Both the position numbers and the translations under genes were made by a program. The notes under the pieces were generated by a model. That model worked only from the letters and a program-made list of their open reading frames with translations, did no database searches and was not told where the DNA came from. From positions 292,944 to 356,943 of the forward strand of contig JAXGGA010000085.1 in the NCBI GenBank assembly GCA_038373865.1: a stretch of 64,000 nucleotides of DNA. Direction: 5' to 3'. Below are positions 11,808 through 22,916 of the stretch, one piece after another. This DNA comes from Uloborus plumipes. Taxonomy: Eukaryota > Arthropoda > Arachnida > Araneae > Uloboridae. Numbering within the stretch: position 1 is the first letter of the stretch; each line of letters starts with the position of its first letter.

Positions 11808-12388
11808 TTCCAGAAACAGTATTTATGTGGTGCTTTTTGACTCAGGAATGGGCGTATTTTATGAGATACGTTTGTTTCTGTGAAAAATAGGTTATATTGT
11901 TTAGATACTGTTTACGGAAATCTTGAAAATGTAGCTAAAAGTAGAGTTCACATTTCTTCATAAGGTTCATGCAACGAGACAAGGATTTTACTCATTTCCA
12001 GAGACAGTATTTATGTGGTGCTTTTTGACTCATGAATGGGCGTATTTTATGAGGTACGTTCGTTTCTGTGCAAACTAGATTATATTGTTTAGATACTGTT
12101 TACGGAAATCTTAAAAATGTAGCTGAATTATATAAAAGTAGAGTTCACATTTCTTCATAAGGTTCATGCAACGAGACAAGGATTTAACTCATTTCCAGAA
12201 ACAGTATTTATGTGGTGCTTTTTGACTCATACATAGGCGTATTTTACGAGATACGTTCGTTTCTGTGCAAAATAGATTATATTGTTTAGATACTGTTTAC
12301 GGAAATCTTGAAAATGTAGCTGAATTATATAAAAGAAGACTTCATATTTCTTTATAAGGTTCATGCAACGAGACATGGATTTAACTCT
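11808..12388. repeat. Three tandem copies of a 186-196 bp unit with internal inverted repeat
   Basis: Units begin at about 11808, 11994 and 12190 with ATTTCCAGAAACAGTATTTA or a one-base variant. Each continues GTGGTGCTTTTTGACTCA, then GATACTGTTTACGGAAAT about 125 bases later, and finishes with GTTCATGCAACGAGACA. The opening word and the GATACTGTTTACGGAAAT word are near inverses of each other, so every unit contains a MITE-like palindrome. Units 2 and 3 share an insertion (GAATTATATA) absent from unit 1. Confidence 0.88.
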
Positions 12389-12389
12389 A

Positions 12390-13790
12390 GGAAGTCTTAG
12401 CAGCCTGTTTTGTGACAAATTGATGGGTCTGTTACAGTAGAATATTTCAAATTTAAAGCTTTGAGATTAGAAAATTTCACATGAGCCGTGTTTGTCTCTC
12501 AATTACATGGTGTTTACGGAAGAAAGTTGTAGCATGTTTTGAATTTGATCCACTGATAAATTAGTTCTAAAGAGATTCTAGTCCTTTCGTGCACAACTTC
12601 AGAATCTTTTATGCGTCTTGTCCCTCAACTGAAAACAGCTTTATTTTTAGAGTTAGCGGAAAGAAAAAAAACATTTAGTGCTTCAAAAATATAATAATGT
12701 GTTAATTTATTTCCACTGCTTCAAAAATATTACTTGGCATGTTATTAAACTAATCTCAGAATTTGGAATGCATGCAGTTTTTATCAAAATACATTACATT
12801 TTTCTCCAATAAGCACCGAGTAATATGACTGAATTCGTGTAAATATTTCGAATTAAATGCGGGGGTTACTAATATTTTTATAAACTGAAGGTACATCAAT
12901 TTGCGTTTTTGTAAATTAAATTATAGCAAAAACCTAATATATTAGACAGCTTTAAAAATTGCTTTGAGTATAAGGAATGACTGAAAGCATATTTTATTTA
13001 TAGTGCGAAGTAAAAAGTGACAAATAACCTTAGCTTAAAAATGTTCTAAAAGTAATTAAAATTGAAGCTTCACAACTAAATAAGAAATCATTTTAAATTA
13101 TACCTAGTCTCAAGAAATTTTGTTTAAAAATTGTATCCCAGAACAGAGTAAATACAATCGACAAGTTGTGAAAACAAACATGGTGAAAAACATTAAATTG
13201 AAAAACATTGAAGTGAGAACTGAAAATTTGTGAAATTCCTGTTATCATTAATTCTAACAGCAGCGAGAGTAAATCTAAAGAGTAATTAATGAAGAAATAA
13301 TTGAATGGGGTATGCAAATAGAGCTATATTTTTTATATTGATTTTGAGAGTACATTTTCCTTTTGCTTTTTAAACTTCAGTTTCTGGATATCTTGAGAAA
13401 TATAACTTTTTTCATTTTACCAGGATGATACGCCTACTTTTCCTTATAAAGAACTTTAGCACTCAAAATAGAAGAAAATTCATTAAATTAAAGTTTATTT
13501 ACTACATGGCTTTACTGTAAAATATCTCATTTATTTGAACCACTGAAAATTACGCATTAAAATTAGTCTAGTGTTTTTTACGTCGGAATCTTGAAGATAT
13601 TCTTCACAATGATTAAACTTGTTAGAAAGTGAGGGCTAATATTTCATAGTTAAAGATTTTCCAATAAGAATACAGAATTTATAGTTAACTCCTCATTATT
13701 TTTTTAAATATGAAGATCATTGCCTAACAGTTTTCTAAGATTTTTCATCAAGTTTGAAACATACTTAAAAGTCTACAAGCCTACAAGCAT
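12390..13790. other. AT-rich stretch, no gene seen
   Basis: No repeat, RNA gene or coding exon that I can support. Open frames here are short and rich in Phe, Leu, Ile, Asn and Lys, as expected by chance. Confidence 0.55.
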
Positions 13791-13794
13791 ATAC

Positions 13795-13990
13795 CAATAA
13801 CCTGGATATAGCATCCAGAGACGCAGTTTCGTCCTTGTTAGGAGCTCATTAGTCTGGAATAATTAATAACCGAGTTGGAGGCAGGTGTACTCTCATTGAA
13901 GCTGATAATACCTTCGAATCTGTAACTAAAATTAATTTAGCTTACCTGGTAGGCGTCGCTTAACGGCGGTAACTTACAGCTTAAAACTCA
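13795..13990 (+). repeat. dispersed repeat, same family as 5655-5785
   Basis: It contains CTGGATATAGCATCCAGAG, TTCGTCCTTGTTAGG, AACCGAGTTGGAGGCAG and GTAGGCGTCGCTTAACGGCG. The first half matches the copy at about 5735. The longer extent here suggests a near-complete member of about 190 bp. Confidence 0.5.
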
Positions 13991-14070
13991 TTGTCTTCGT
14001 ATAATACTGGCCTCAGTTCTCATTTATTTCAATAGTGAAAGTATTATTTCTTTTTCTGGTGAAAGAGAAT

Positions 14071-14200
14071 GAATGTTTACAGTTTTCCTCCACCAATAAA
14101 AAATGAATGTTTTCAGTTTTCTTCCACCAATAAAAAATGAATGTTTACAGTTTTCTTCCACCAATAAAAAATGAATGTTTACAGTTTTCTTCCACCAAAA
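14071..14200. repeat. 34-bp minisatellite, about 3.8 units
   Basis: Units start at 14071, 14105, 14139 and 14173 with GAATGTTTACAGTTTTC and run into CCACCAATAAAAAAT. The second unit has one change (TTTTCAG), the first has CCTCC, and the last is truncated. Because 34 is not a multiple of three, the open frame on the minus strand repeats only after three units. Confidence 0.95.
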
Positions 14201-14202
14201 AC

Positions 14203-15465
14203 ACGCATACACACAATCATAGTGATAAAAATGAATAAATCGAAACTGCTAGTTATTAAAAATGTTGACTGAAGTAGTGTGTTTATTGAATTGTTTCATT
14301 AATAAAGTATTTTTACTAGTTATTGGGTGTATTACTAAGTGTTGCTTGAATGCTTTTTGATGTATATATGTTTATATTTTCAGATAATATAAAAATTTTA
14401 GATTTTTCGTTCGCCAATTTTTGCATATGAAAAGGAAAAAAAAAGTTAAATTGTAGTTTTATTGAAAAATATGTATGCACTCTTATTTCGTAAATTTTCG
14501 AACTTGTATGTAGATATAAACTAAAATTTCCGAAAGATTCAGGGGAAAACCGAAGACAGTTTCGTTTAGATTAATTTTTACCTAACTGGAATCCAGCATA
14601 ATTTAGTTTTAATGTTTTTGTGCTACGTTTGAGTCAAAACTTATGTCTCTCTCTTTTCAGTGAGGCAATGTCATTTTTAGACGGTTGAAGAGCCACTGAC
14701 AAATGTGACGTGTGACTACTAGACGAGTGGAATTTTAATTGGGAAATAATGATTCTGAAACCTGCTCCATATGACTCTGATCTATGTAATTGGGTAAAAA
14801 TGAAAACAAGCACGTTTACTTGAAGGCGTGGAGAAACTTCCAGTCTTGTTAAGGGAACGAAACGCAAGGAATTTGGAAACGAGATTCACTTCAGAGGCGT
14901 CTTAGACGAATATTTAACCTACTTTTCTTATCTGTTGAGGAGCATAGTAAAAGATGTCTAGTTGTTCTGGCTACTGACTTCATGAAACGCTGCTATTTTA
15001 TCGTCGGCTTTAGGCTGATTTACTGATTGTCTTAAAGTCCGTCTATACATAGTGACATTTGTTGGAATCGAAAGTAAGTGCTATTGAAGGAGTTGCATTG
15101 CGTTCCTGTCTGAAGCTAAAATGTATTCCCAGGTAGACAGTGTAGAACTTTTTAATGAGCACTAGTGTTACGATAGTAATTTTATACGAAGAAAATAGCA
15201 TGATTCTCTGAGCATTAACTATGGAGCTAGATGACCTTATTACCAAAAAAAAAAAAAAGGAAAAAGAAAAATACGTTTAAAATGTCAATTTACTACTCTT
15301 TATCGCCATATCTCTTCCACAATACTAGTTTACTTAACTGATGCATGTTAGAGTATAAAAGAAGTTACCAATAATGAAACGTTATTTAATTTCTGATTTA
15401 AAAACTCAATTTTTCAAACTTTACCTATACACTGTTAATATACCCAAAAAAAAGCAAACCAGTAC
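14203..15465. other. AT-rich stretch, no gene seen
   Basis: A somewhat less AT-rich part (14640-15240) has short open frames but no protein motif or convincing splice-site pair. A homopolymer A tract lies at 15244-15258. Confidence 0.5.
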
Positions 15466-15469
15466 TTAA

Positions 15470-16017
15470 CCTTTTAACTGTCATGCCGAGATAATCTCGG
15501 GCACAGCACTGGTGTTCGAAAATGTCACGCCCGAATATTACTCGTTTTTTTTTTTTTTTTTTTTTTTTTTTGAGTGCATCGTATTATTATACCCGAATAT
15601 ATATAGGGAGACGTTTATTTCTCCTTCATCTCTTTGTCAAACCCGACTGTTTCTCGGGTTTGCTTGGAAAAGTGTTTCCAGTTATACCACACAAGACTGA
15701 ATTACTGAAAGTTACTCACTTTTATTTATTTTTTTTTTTCATTCATTTATTTTTTAGAAAATAATTGATTTTTTTTTTCATTTTTAGAAAATAATGCTCT
15801 ACTAGAAGCGAACTTTACAACTGCCATGTTGAGTGGCAGCCGCCTCAAGCAAATATGCAGTGGCTACAAAACTTTAAATATTTTACCCATGTGCTTCAAA
15901 ATATCAATTTTTAACTACTAAGTATATTTTATTTTGTACTAAACATTTGATTTTTGCAATAAAAAAATTTGACAATTTGCGCACCCAAATCATCAAAATA
16001 ACTTGACAGTTAAAGGG
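15470..16017. mobile_element. piggyBac-type non-autonomous element P1 with TTAA duplication
   Basis: TTAA at 15466-15469 is followed by CCTTTTAACTGTCA. At the other end ACTTGACAGTTAAAGGG is followed by TTAA at 16018-16021. Inverted ends starting with CC(C/T) and a TTAA target duplication are hallmarks of the piggyBac superfamily. The 548-bp interior holds a long T tract (15546-15571) and no transposase. Inner words CATGCCGAGATAATCTCGGG and ATGTTGAGTGGCAG suggest subterminal repeats. Confidence 0.82.
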
Positions 16018-16624
16018 TTAAGGTCATCGCAGTATTTGAGAATATATCAGAGGTAGGAACTCAAAACCTTGATTTTAAACTTTCTCCAAATACTGTCCTT
16101 TCTTCACTTCTTTCTTTCTTTTTTTTGAGATATGTCACTTTTGTTGCCAGTAAGTGATGTATGAAGAAATAGCAGTTGGTTTGGCAAACTGGATAATCAG
16201 TTCAACAATTTTCCACTCAGTGACAAAATGCAAGTGCTCGAAATATAGTTATCCGAAGGGAAGTAACAGACAGCTGGGGGTAAATAATTATTATAATTAT
16301 TATGAGAAAAATATCTTCACACATGAACAGTAAAATTATTCATGCGAGTGTTTAAAAACAAACAATAATCACCACTAATCTATCCGTTCCGAGTTGACGC
16401 CATACACATTACTAATTTCGAGCTATTGCTTAGCATTGTCAAATAAATCTTGAATACCTCAACCATTTAGAGGTGTGACAACTTCAAGTCATTCAGAACT
16501 GTGGGGTTTCACGCTGCACTTTGAAGTTGTAATTTTAGTTATAACCTTGATGTATTAATTACTTATCGTAGCACGCATTTCATTCAACGCTATACTGATA
16601 CTTTTTTTCACTTCAATATCCTTA

Positions 16625-16960
16625 TCTACTCATATTAAAAACTGAGTATCGTTCTTTCTATGTTTCTGTCTATGTCATGCTTCTTTCTCCTGAACGCCAA
16701 TGAACTGAAAGTCGAACCAAGTACCTATAGATTGGTAATTTTTCAGGCTTCATTAGTTTTAATTTATATAATTATACGATTTTAATTAACGAAGATATCA
16801 ATTAATAAGTAGTTAAATTTAAGGCGATTTGTCCTAAATGATTAAATATGAAGTCCATTGTTACAAAACATGGGGTTGCTATACAATAATAATAATGAGC
16901 ATTTTGAATGAAGGCTTAACTAAATCAAACATGAAACTCATTAGCGGGCCGCGTACGTAG
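16625..16960 (+). mobile_element. Helitron-like element H1, diverged
   Basis: It begins TCTACTCATATTAAAAACTG after an A, matching the start of the better copy at 17017. Its likely end near 16960 reads CGGGCCGCGTACGTAG, a worn version of the CGGGCCACGCAGCTAG end of that copy. No Rep or helicase coding is present. Confidence 0.5.
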
Positions 16961-17016
16961 TACTTTTATCGCTTGCTACTTGTAATTTTTTGAAGTATAA
17001 ATAAGTTGAAAAGCCA

Positions 17017-17273
17017 TCTACTTATATTAAAAACTGAGTATCTATCTAAGTCTGCTTTTTTCCCTTGAGCGAGCTGAACTTGCTGAAACTTTCCTCACCA
17101 TTTTAAAGGCGCTAAGTATCTCAATAACGCGAATGATTTTTTGATGCAGGAAAAAGGAAAAGGCGTGAAGCGGCTTTTAACGAGCCGCCTTGGCGGCGAA
17201 TAGTTTACTGAAACTTTCTTTACTACTTTCTTAAGGCGCGAAGCGCCAGTGCAACGCCGGGCCACGCAGCTAG
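17017..17273 (+). mobile_element. Helitron-like non-autonomous element H2
   Basis: It starts with TC (TCTACTTATATTAAAAACTG) after an A and ends with CTAG at 17270-17273, preceded by the hairpin GGCGCGAAGCGCC and then GTGCAACGCCGGGCCACG. A 5' TC, a GC-rich hairpin near the 3' end, a CTRR end and no inverted repeats or target duplication match Helitrons. The hairpin is further from the end (about 26 bases) than the usual 10-12, so a Helitron variant is possible. Its relative H1 lies just upstream. Confidence 0.62.
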
Positions 17274-20200
17274 GTGCTTAGAGCATTAGCGGGTCATGTG
17301 TGAAGTATGTCTTGAAATCTTATGAGCATTAAATTATATCAAATAATATAACATCAGAATGAGGTAAAAGTTGGGGGGAGGGGGGATATTATGCATAAAC
17401 ATGCCTCAGGAAGCTAATCTAGCTGCCCTGGCAGCTAGTATTCTCTAAGATTTGAGATGTAACAAGTGATACTGTAACTAAGCATTGTTTTAAAATCGTT
17501 TTTAACTTTCGTCATTTTTCAAACGTCGAGTAAATATATATTTTAGTCTGAAATTGTCATAAGAATGAAGTTTTCACATAAAAGAATTACAAATAATCAA
17601 GCGTATTTTGAGAGAAAAACTATAATGTTGATGTAAGTACTAAAAATATGTTAATACTTACAACACGTACAGCAATACGGCGAAGCAAAATTTCCTTTTC
17701 TACTTTTCATAAATGGGTTCTAAAAATAAAATCAATTTTATTGAATAATAACTAAGATTAAAAAATGATTTTTACTATAAATAAGATAATGTACCAAGTT
17801 ATATATATATTTATTAACAGCCAACTGCTGAGGTGGAGCAATTAATCTGTCATTTAAACTCTGAAATAAGTGAAAAATCTATAATTTGATTAAAACCTTA
17901 ACTACTTTAAGAAATGTAAAAGCAAAACATAGCGTAGAACTAAATCGTATTTTGATGTTTCTGTCATTGTCCCTGCTTCATGAATAACAAAGACACTCAA
18001 CAAACTTTGGTGTTTATTTTTCATTGTTTTTTTTTTTGGTTTGAACTAATGCCACAAGTTTATTATAAAAATTACGTACCACAATATTCATATAAAAATC
18101 AGAAAGGTGACCCAGTTACACCAAAAAATTTTAATTTTGATGTATACAAATAGTTAAAAGTTTGCATTACACAAATCAACCAAGTTTATAATATAAATGA
18201 AGATAAGAAAATTGAGAAATTGGCGAAACTTCAAAAAGAAACAAGGACAATTATAAAAACATAAGTTTAATAAAGAAATAAATGTAATAAATCTTAAAAT
18301 TTAAGCAAATATATTAGTTAATTAAACAGAACATATTTTAAATTATTGTATTATTAAGAATGAAGTTCATTAAAAATGATTTTATGTATAAGGTTATAGA
18401 ACACTGAAGAAAATTTTCCATTTGCTGTCTCTAGAAAATAAAATTGGAAACTTATCAAGAAACCAAAATGGGTATAAGCTGCTCTTCTGCATTATCCGCA
18501 TTGAAATACGTGAGAAGAAAAGTACTTTTTTATGAATTCGAGTTTTTGATTGAAAAAACATTCTTTCCATACTACTCATCAAAGGTACGCATGTAGATAG
18601 AGATAAAGAGAGAAAGAAACAGAAAAAATAACCACAGTAGTATGTCTCATTGTACGGAACTTCAATATCGGCCTACACAAAAAGCATTTAAAATGAAAGT
18701 TTACCTACTAGGGCATAAAAGATATTCAAATAAATATTCCATTGATTTGTATCCTTTTGAGGGTTGCTTTTATTTAGAAAAACATGAAGATGGCTTTAGT
18801 AATAAAACCTATTGGGTTTAACCAATTAAGAATATTGTTTTATCATTAAAGCAAACAATTTTAAAAGTATAAATGCAGCCACTCCTAAGTTTTAATATTT
18901 CCAACAACCACTTTGAACTGTTGATTAAAGATTTGCTTAAATGCAAAAAAAAAAAAAAAAAAAAAATCGATACACGTCATAATTTATCTTACTGTAGTAT
19001 CGAATGTCCTAAAAATTCTTATGTTTTATTAGAACTACTACTAAAATGCATTAGTATTGGAAAGAGCACTTTCTACTTAATAATCTTTCAGTTTGTTTCT
19101 ACAAGTATGTCTCCTTTTTTTTTTCAAAAAATATCTCATGTTACAAAGTAGTGGCCCACAGTTACAAGAGACGAACATCTTCTGAAATTTGTTAAATCCA
19201 TGTTAAAGTATGAACTACAATCAAACATACATGCATGAACCCATCATCGAACATACCCTCTATCATCAAGCATCCCCCCATGATCAAACATACATGAACT
19301 AAAAGTGCATCAAAAAGGTAAATTTTTATCTTTTGTTTAAATGGTTAGAGAATTTTTCTCGAATTTTTATCATGGAGATTATGAATAATTTTTTTTCCTA
19401 AAAAAATTTCATATGTCGAAACATTTCCATTTTCTTTTATGAGTATTTAAGTGCTTACTATATACCTTCACAGTAAATAATTGTAAACAAATTGATTTAC
19501 ACACCGAAGTTAAAGAAATAGCGAAGTGTGCTCGCTGCGCAATCTCTGTCCTATGTCTGATGAAATATTTAGATCTGGGTTCTGCAAAGACGTTTGAAAA
19601 AAGCCCTCGCCAATATGCTTGGAAATAAAACGTTCAATATTGCATTTTGTACAATGGTTTTCATCTAACAAACTTAATGACATGATGTTAGTTTTTATTT
19701 TTGCATTTATATTAATAAATTATAAAAAATTGAGAAGGAAGAATTGAGAGAGGAAAAAACTTCTTTTTCGGTTGATTAATGAAAAATAAGTATTTTTATG
19801 CCTAATGCTGCACGTAAATATCAATTATTGAATTAACTGAATCTTTCATAAAATAACTATCCTTCAGACTACAGCATCGTGCAAAGTCCTACTCCGTTGT
19901 TATTTCATTTACTTCTATAGCTTTTTTCAAGAAAGTTGTCACGAAAAAAACTACTTTCATTTAGTGTTATGATTTATGCATTCAATTATTCTTTATTATA
20001 TAGGAAATAATAGAGAATAAACACGAACCTACTTCACTGCGGGGAAAAATCAATTTTCTCAAGAAATACATTTTATCGTGTATTTTTAGACCTAATGGAT
20101 CGAAAACGATCACTTTTCAGAAGCTATTAAGAATGACCGTTGCCGATTTTTAAGTTATTCTATCAATGATTTAGCCAGCATAAAAGCTTGAGATTTTGAG

Positions 20201-20818
20201 CATAGTTGAAGTTGGAAGAAAAAAAGAAAACTTTTTACAATGACAACTTTCTTTCATATAAGTAGTTGTAAAAATCAAATCCAAAAAAATTCGAGTACAT
20301 ATTTGGCATATGTAGCTTAAATTAAACTTTTATTTTGAAACTTTTAGCATCTATAATTTATTTTACATCAATTGATTTTACAACGAGGAACCCAATTTTT
20401 TTATATAATAGATTATGATAAAAAATATTGTTCGTACACTTTTTATGAATCACGGAAAACAAATACTGATAATGGGAACATAATTCACATCACCTGTTTG
20501 CAGATTGAATATTAGGCATTAATTCATATACTGATTAAATGCAAAGCAAAATCCCAATATGTATAAAAATAATGCACAAATGTATAAAGCTTCGAGTTTA
20601 GGACTTATTGGAGAAACTATTAGACAAAGCTGCAGTTCGTTTTTATTTGATTTTTGTCTGTGTGAAATCGTGGTTTTTTCTAGATTTGCTTTTATAGTAC
20701 CTATTACAGTAGCAACTATTGTACCGTTTGAAATTAATTTTTGAGTTCTTTAAATCATTTTTGGAAAAAGTAGATTAGTATGTTCCTGCAACGTTTTTGC
20801 GAAATTATAATTGATAGC
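17274..20818. other. AT-rich stretch, no gene seen
   Basis: Minor items only: a palindrome CTAGCTGCC/GGCAGCTAG near 17419, A/T homopolymers (18945-18966), and a loose repetition of ATCAAACATACATG around 19219-19303. I see no exon, RNA gene or clear transposon. Confidence 0.5.
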
Positions 20819-20960
20819 AATGCAGTGAAATCCCGTTACAAAGAATACCAATACAACGAAATATCCATTTCAGAGAAATACAGTCAGTCTCGCTTTAATT
20901 TACATCACATTACTTGAGTTCTATTACAATAAAATTCCTATAACAACGAATAAAATTTGC
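20819..20960 (+). mobile_element. pogo-like transposon end, fragment
   Basis: GCAGTGAAATCCCGTTACAA, followed by AATACCAATACAACGAAATA, resembles the left ends of pogo/Tigger-type elements, which start CAGT(G/C) and iterate words of the type TTACAACGAA. No matching right end is seen, so this is a truncated copy. Confidence 0.4.
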
Positions 20961-21619
20961 GATCTCTTGAAGTTTGTTGTTAGAGAATTTATGGCATTAT
21001 CATCAGCAAACATGGAAATTAGTGGATTACTAATAGCTTGTTATAATGTAATTTTAGTAAATGTTTTATAAAGTTGATCACATCGTCAGTTTTTTTCCTC
21101 TTTATGTTTCTTTTTTCAGACGGTTATTTTTAAGATTTAAGTGGAAGAACTCAAACTTTGGTTTCACGTTTTCAAATTTCTAGGCTCTAAGTAAAGTGCT
21201 CTACTTTGCTATAAAACTGATTTGATAAGCTCTAAATTTTATACTTGAGAACCGCTTAGAATTAAATTATCAGCAGTAGTTAGTTTGAGAAATTTAGCTT
21301 CTCGAAGAACGTTATGCACTTGCTTATATTAGTATATTCAGATGGTTAAGGATTAGGAATTCCGTATGAGTTAGTTAAGTTTAAGTACTAGAAATTACGG
21401 GACTAGGTAATTCACACGAAGCATTCACCTTATCATCACTGTTGTATAATTTATAATATTCGGGCCTGACATTGTGCTCTCGGTCGAAGTTATGAGATGA
21501 ATCCCTTATCCAGCTTCTATACAGGCGTAACTGTTCATGAGAGTTGAAACAGTACTTTTTGCCATCTGAAAACATAAGCGAATCTTCTAAGTGTTCTTGA
21601 GCAAAGTATAGAAATAAGG

Positions 21620-22916
21620 TTGGTTAGGGTAAGTGGGTCCCCTTTTTAGAATCGTTCGTTTTTAAGTCTTATACAACAGCTGTAAAGTAGAACAGTTTAA
21701 ACTTGTTGACTTATTTTATCTTGGACATTATTAATAAACAGAAGTTCAGCATTTTTTCCTAAAAAAAATGCTTTAAATATTTTTAATTATCGTATTCTTT
21801 AAAAAATGACGTGTGGGACCCACTTACCCCTAGGAAGAGGTAAGTGGGCCACCCCCCATTTATTTATATTTAAAGTGAGCATATCTAAAAAGGTGTTTGC
21901 ATGTTCTACCTGATAAAGTATGTAAAATTTTAGTAGGAAATATTATTTTGTAAATGTATCCATTAACGAGATATCTACTTACATTTAAACGTATATGACA
22001 TAAAATTATGAAGCGGAATACAAAGCAATAGTCTGTGAAATTCATTAAAAGCCGTTAGGCATTTTTTTTATTTGACATATAAATTAGAGTTGAATAAACC
22101 TAATAGAGTTGATTAAGATCAATTTTTGGTGAAATAAAAAAAGAATATATTTAGGTTGAAAAAAATGGAAACACTTAATGGTAGCGTCTATTTGAAGTTT
22201 GCTGAGGAAGAAACTATCATTTCATCCTTAGTAATAATTCTAACATCACTTACATTAAACCAATAAAAAGTGTAGCTATTTCTATTCTTTCTATCAAATT
22301 TAGCAGTATTTTTTTCATTTGTATCATATTCTAAAATTAGAGCTTAATAATACTTTATGGTTTTCTTTGATGCAAATTTCCCAAATACATAATCCAGCTT
22401 TTGCAGATTTTGTAGCTGAACCATCAATTCCTTCTAGATCTGCATCAGTATATTTCATTTCATCTTAGAAATTGCTTCATCAGAACTGCTTTTCATTTTG
22501 AAATCATTATTATGAGGGGACCCACTTACCCTATAGTGAAGGGACCCACTTACCCTAATAGGGAAAACTACGGGGTAAGTGGGACCCCTCCTCTTAAACA
22601 TTTATTAATAATACTTTGCGTAAAAATTCCTATTGCAATGTGTACTTCATGTTAAACTCTACAAGAAAACTTAATAAACATAGAAAAAATAACAAAAAAT
22701 AACCTTGAAACACTTCTTTGAAAAATGTTGCTTGAACTCGCCAAGCAAATTTTTTTGGCATAAGTTATATGATCTAAAAAAAATTTCCATGAAACCCAAA
22801 TATAGGCAAAACCAATCACTGTGATAAAATATAACATGATCAGTATAAAAAAGTATAAAAACCATTTGCGTATTTCAGTTTTATGGGGGGTGGCCCTCTT
22901 ACCCGAACCAACCCTA
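21620..22916. mobile_element. 1.3-kb element with iterated GGGTAAGTGGGWCCC motif
   Basis: The left end GGTTGGTTAGGGTAAGTGGG and the right end, which reads GGTTGGTTCGGGTAAGAGGG on the minus strand, are inverted repeats. The motif GGGTAAGTGGGWCCC and close variants appear about seven times in both orientations. They sit at each end, in back-to-back clusters near 21813-21858, and in a triple cluster near 22515-22590. The interior carries a broken reading frame on the minus strand (22188-22449). It was probably mobilised by a transposase that binds the repeated motif. I cannot assign the superfamily, and the target duplication is unclear. Confidence 0.78.
22188..22449 (-). pseudogene. C-terminal remnant of a transposon-encoded protein
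   Basis: Read on the minus strand, 22449 onward gives TDADLEGIDGSATKSAKAGL and then WEICIKENHKVLL before a stop. A shifted frame continues LEYDTNEKNTAKFDRKNRNS, YTFYWFNVSDVRIITKDEMI and ends at a stop at 22188. The order (acidic linker, a short beta-rich stretch, then F.W..V.DV..I.KDE.I) resembles the C-terminal domain of uncharacterised transposon-derived proteins and parallels the remnant at 42796-43097. At least one frameshift and stop make it non-functional. It fills the interior of the surrounding iterated-motif element and is presumably that element's own gene. Confidence 0.5.
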
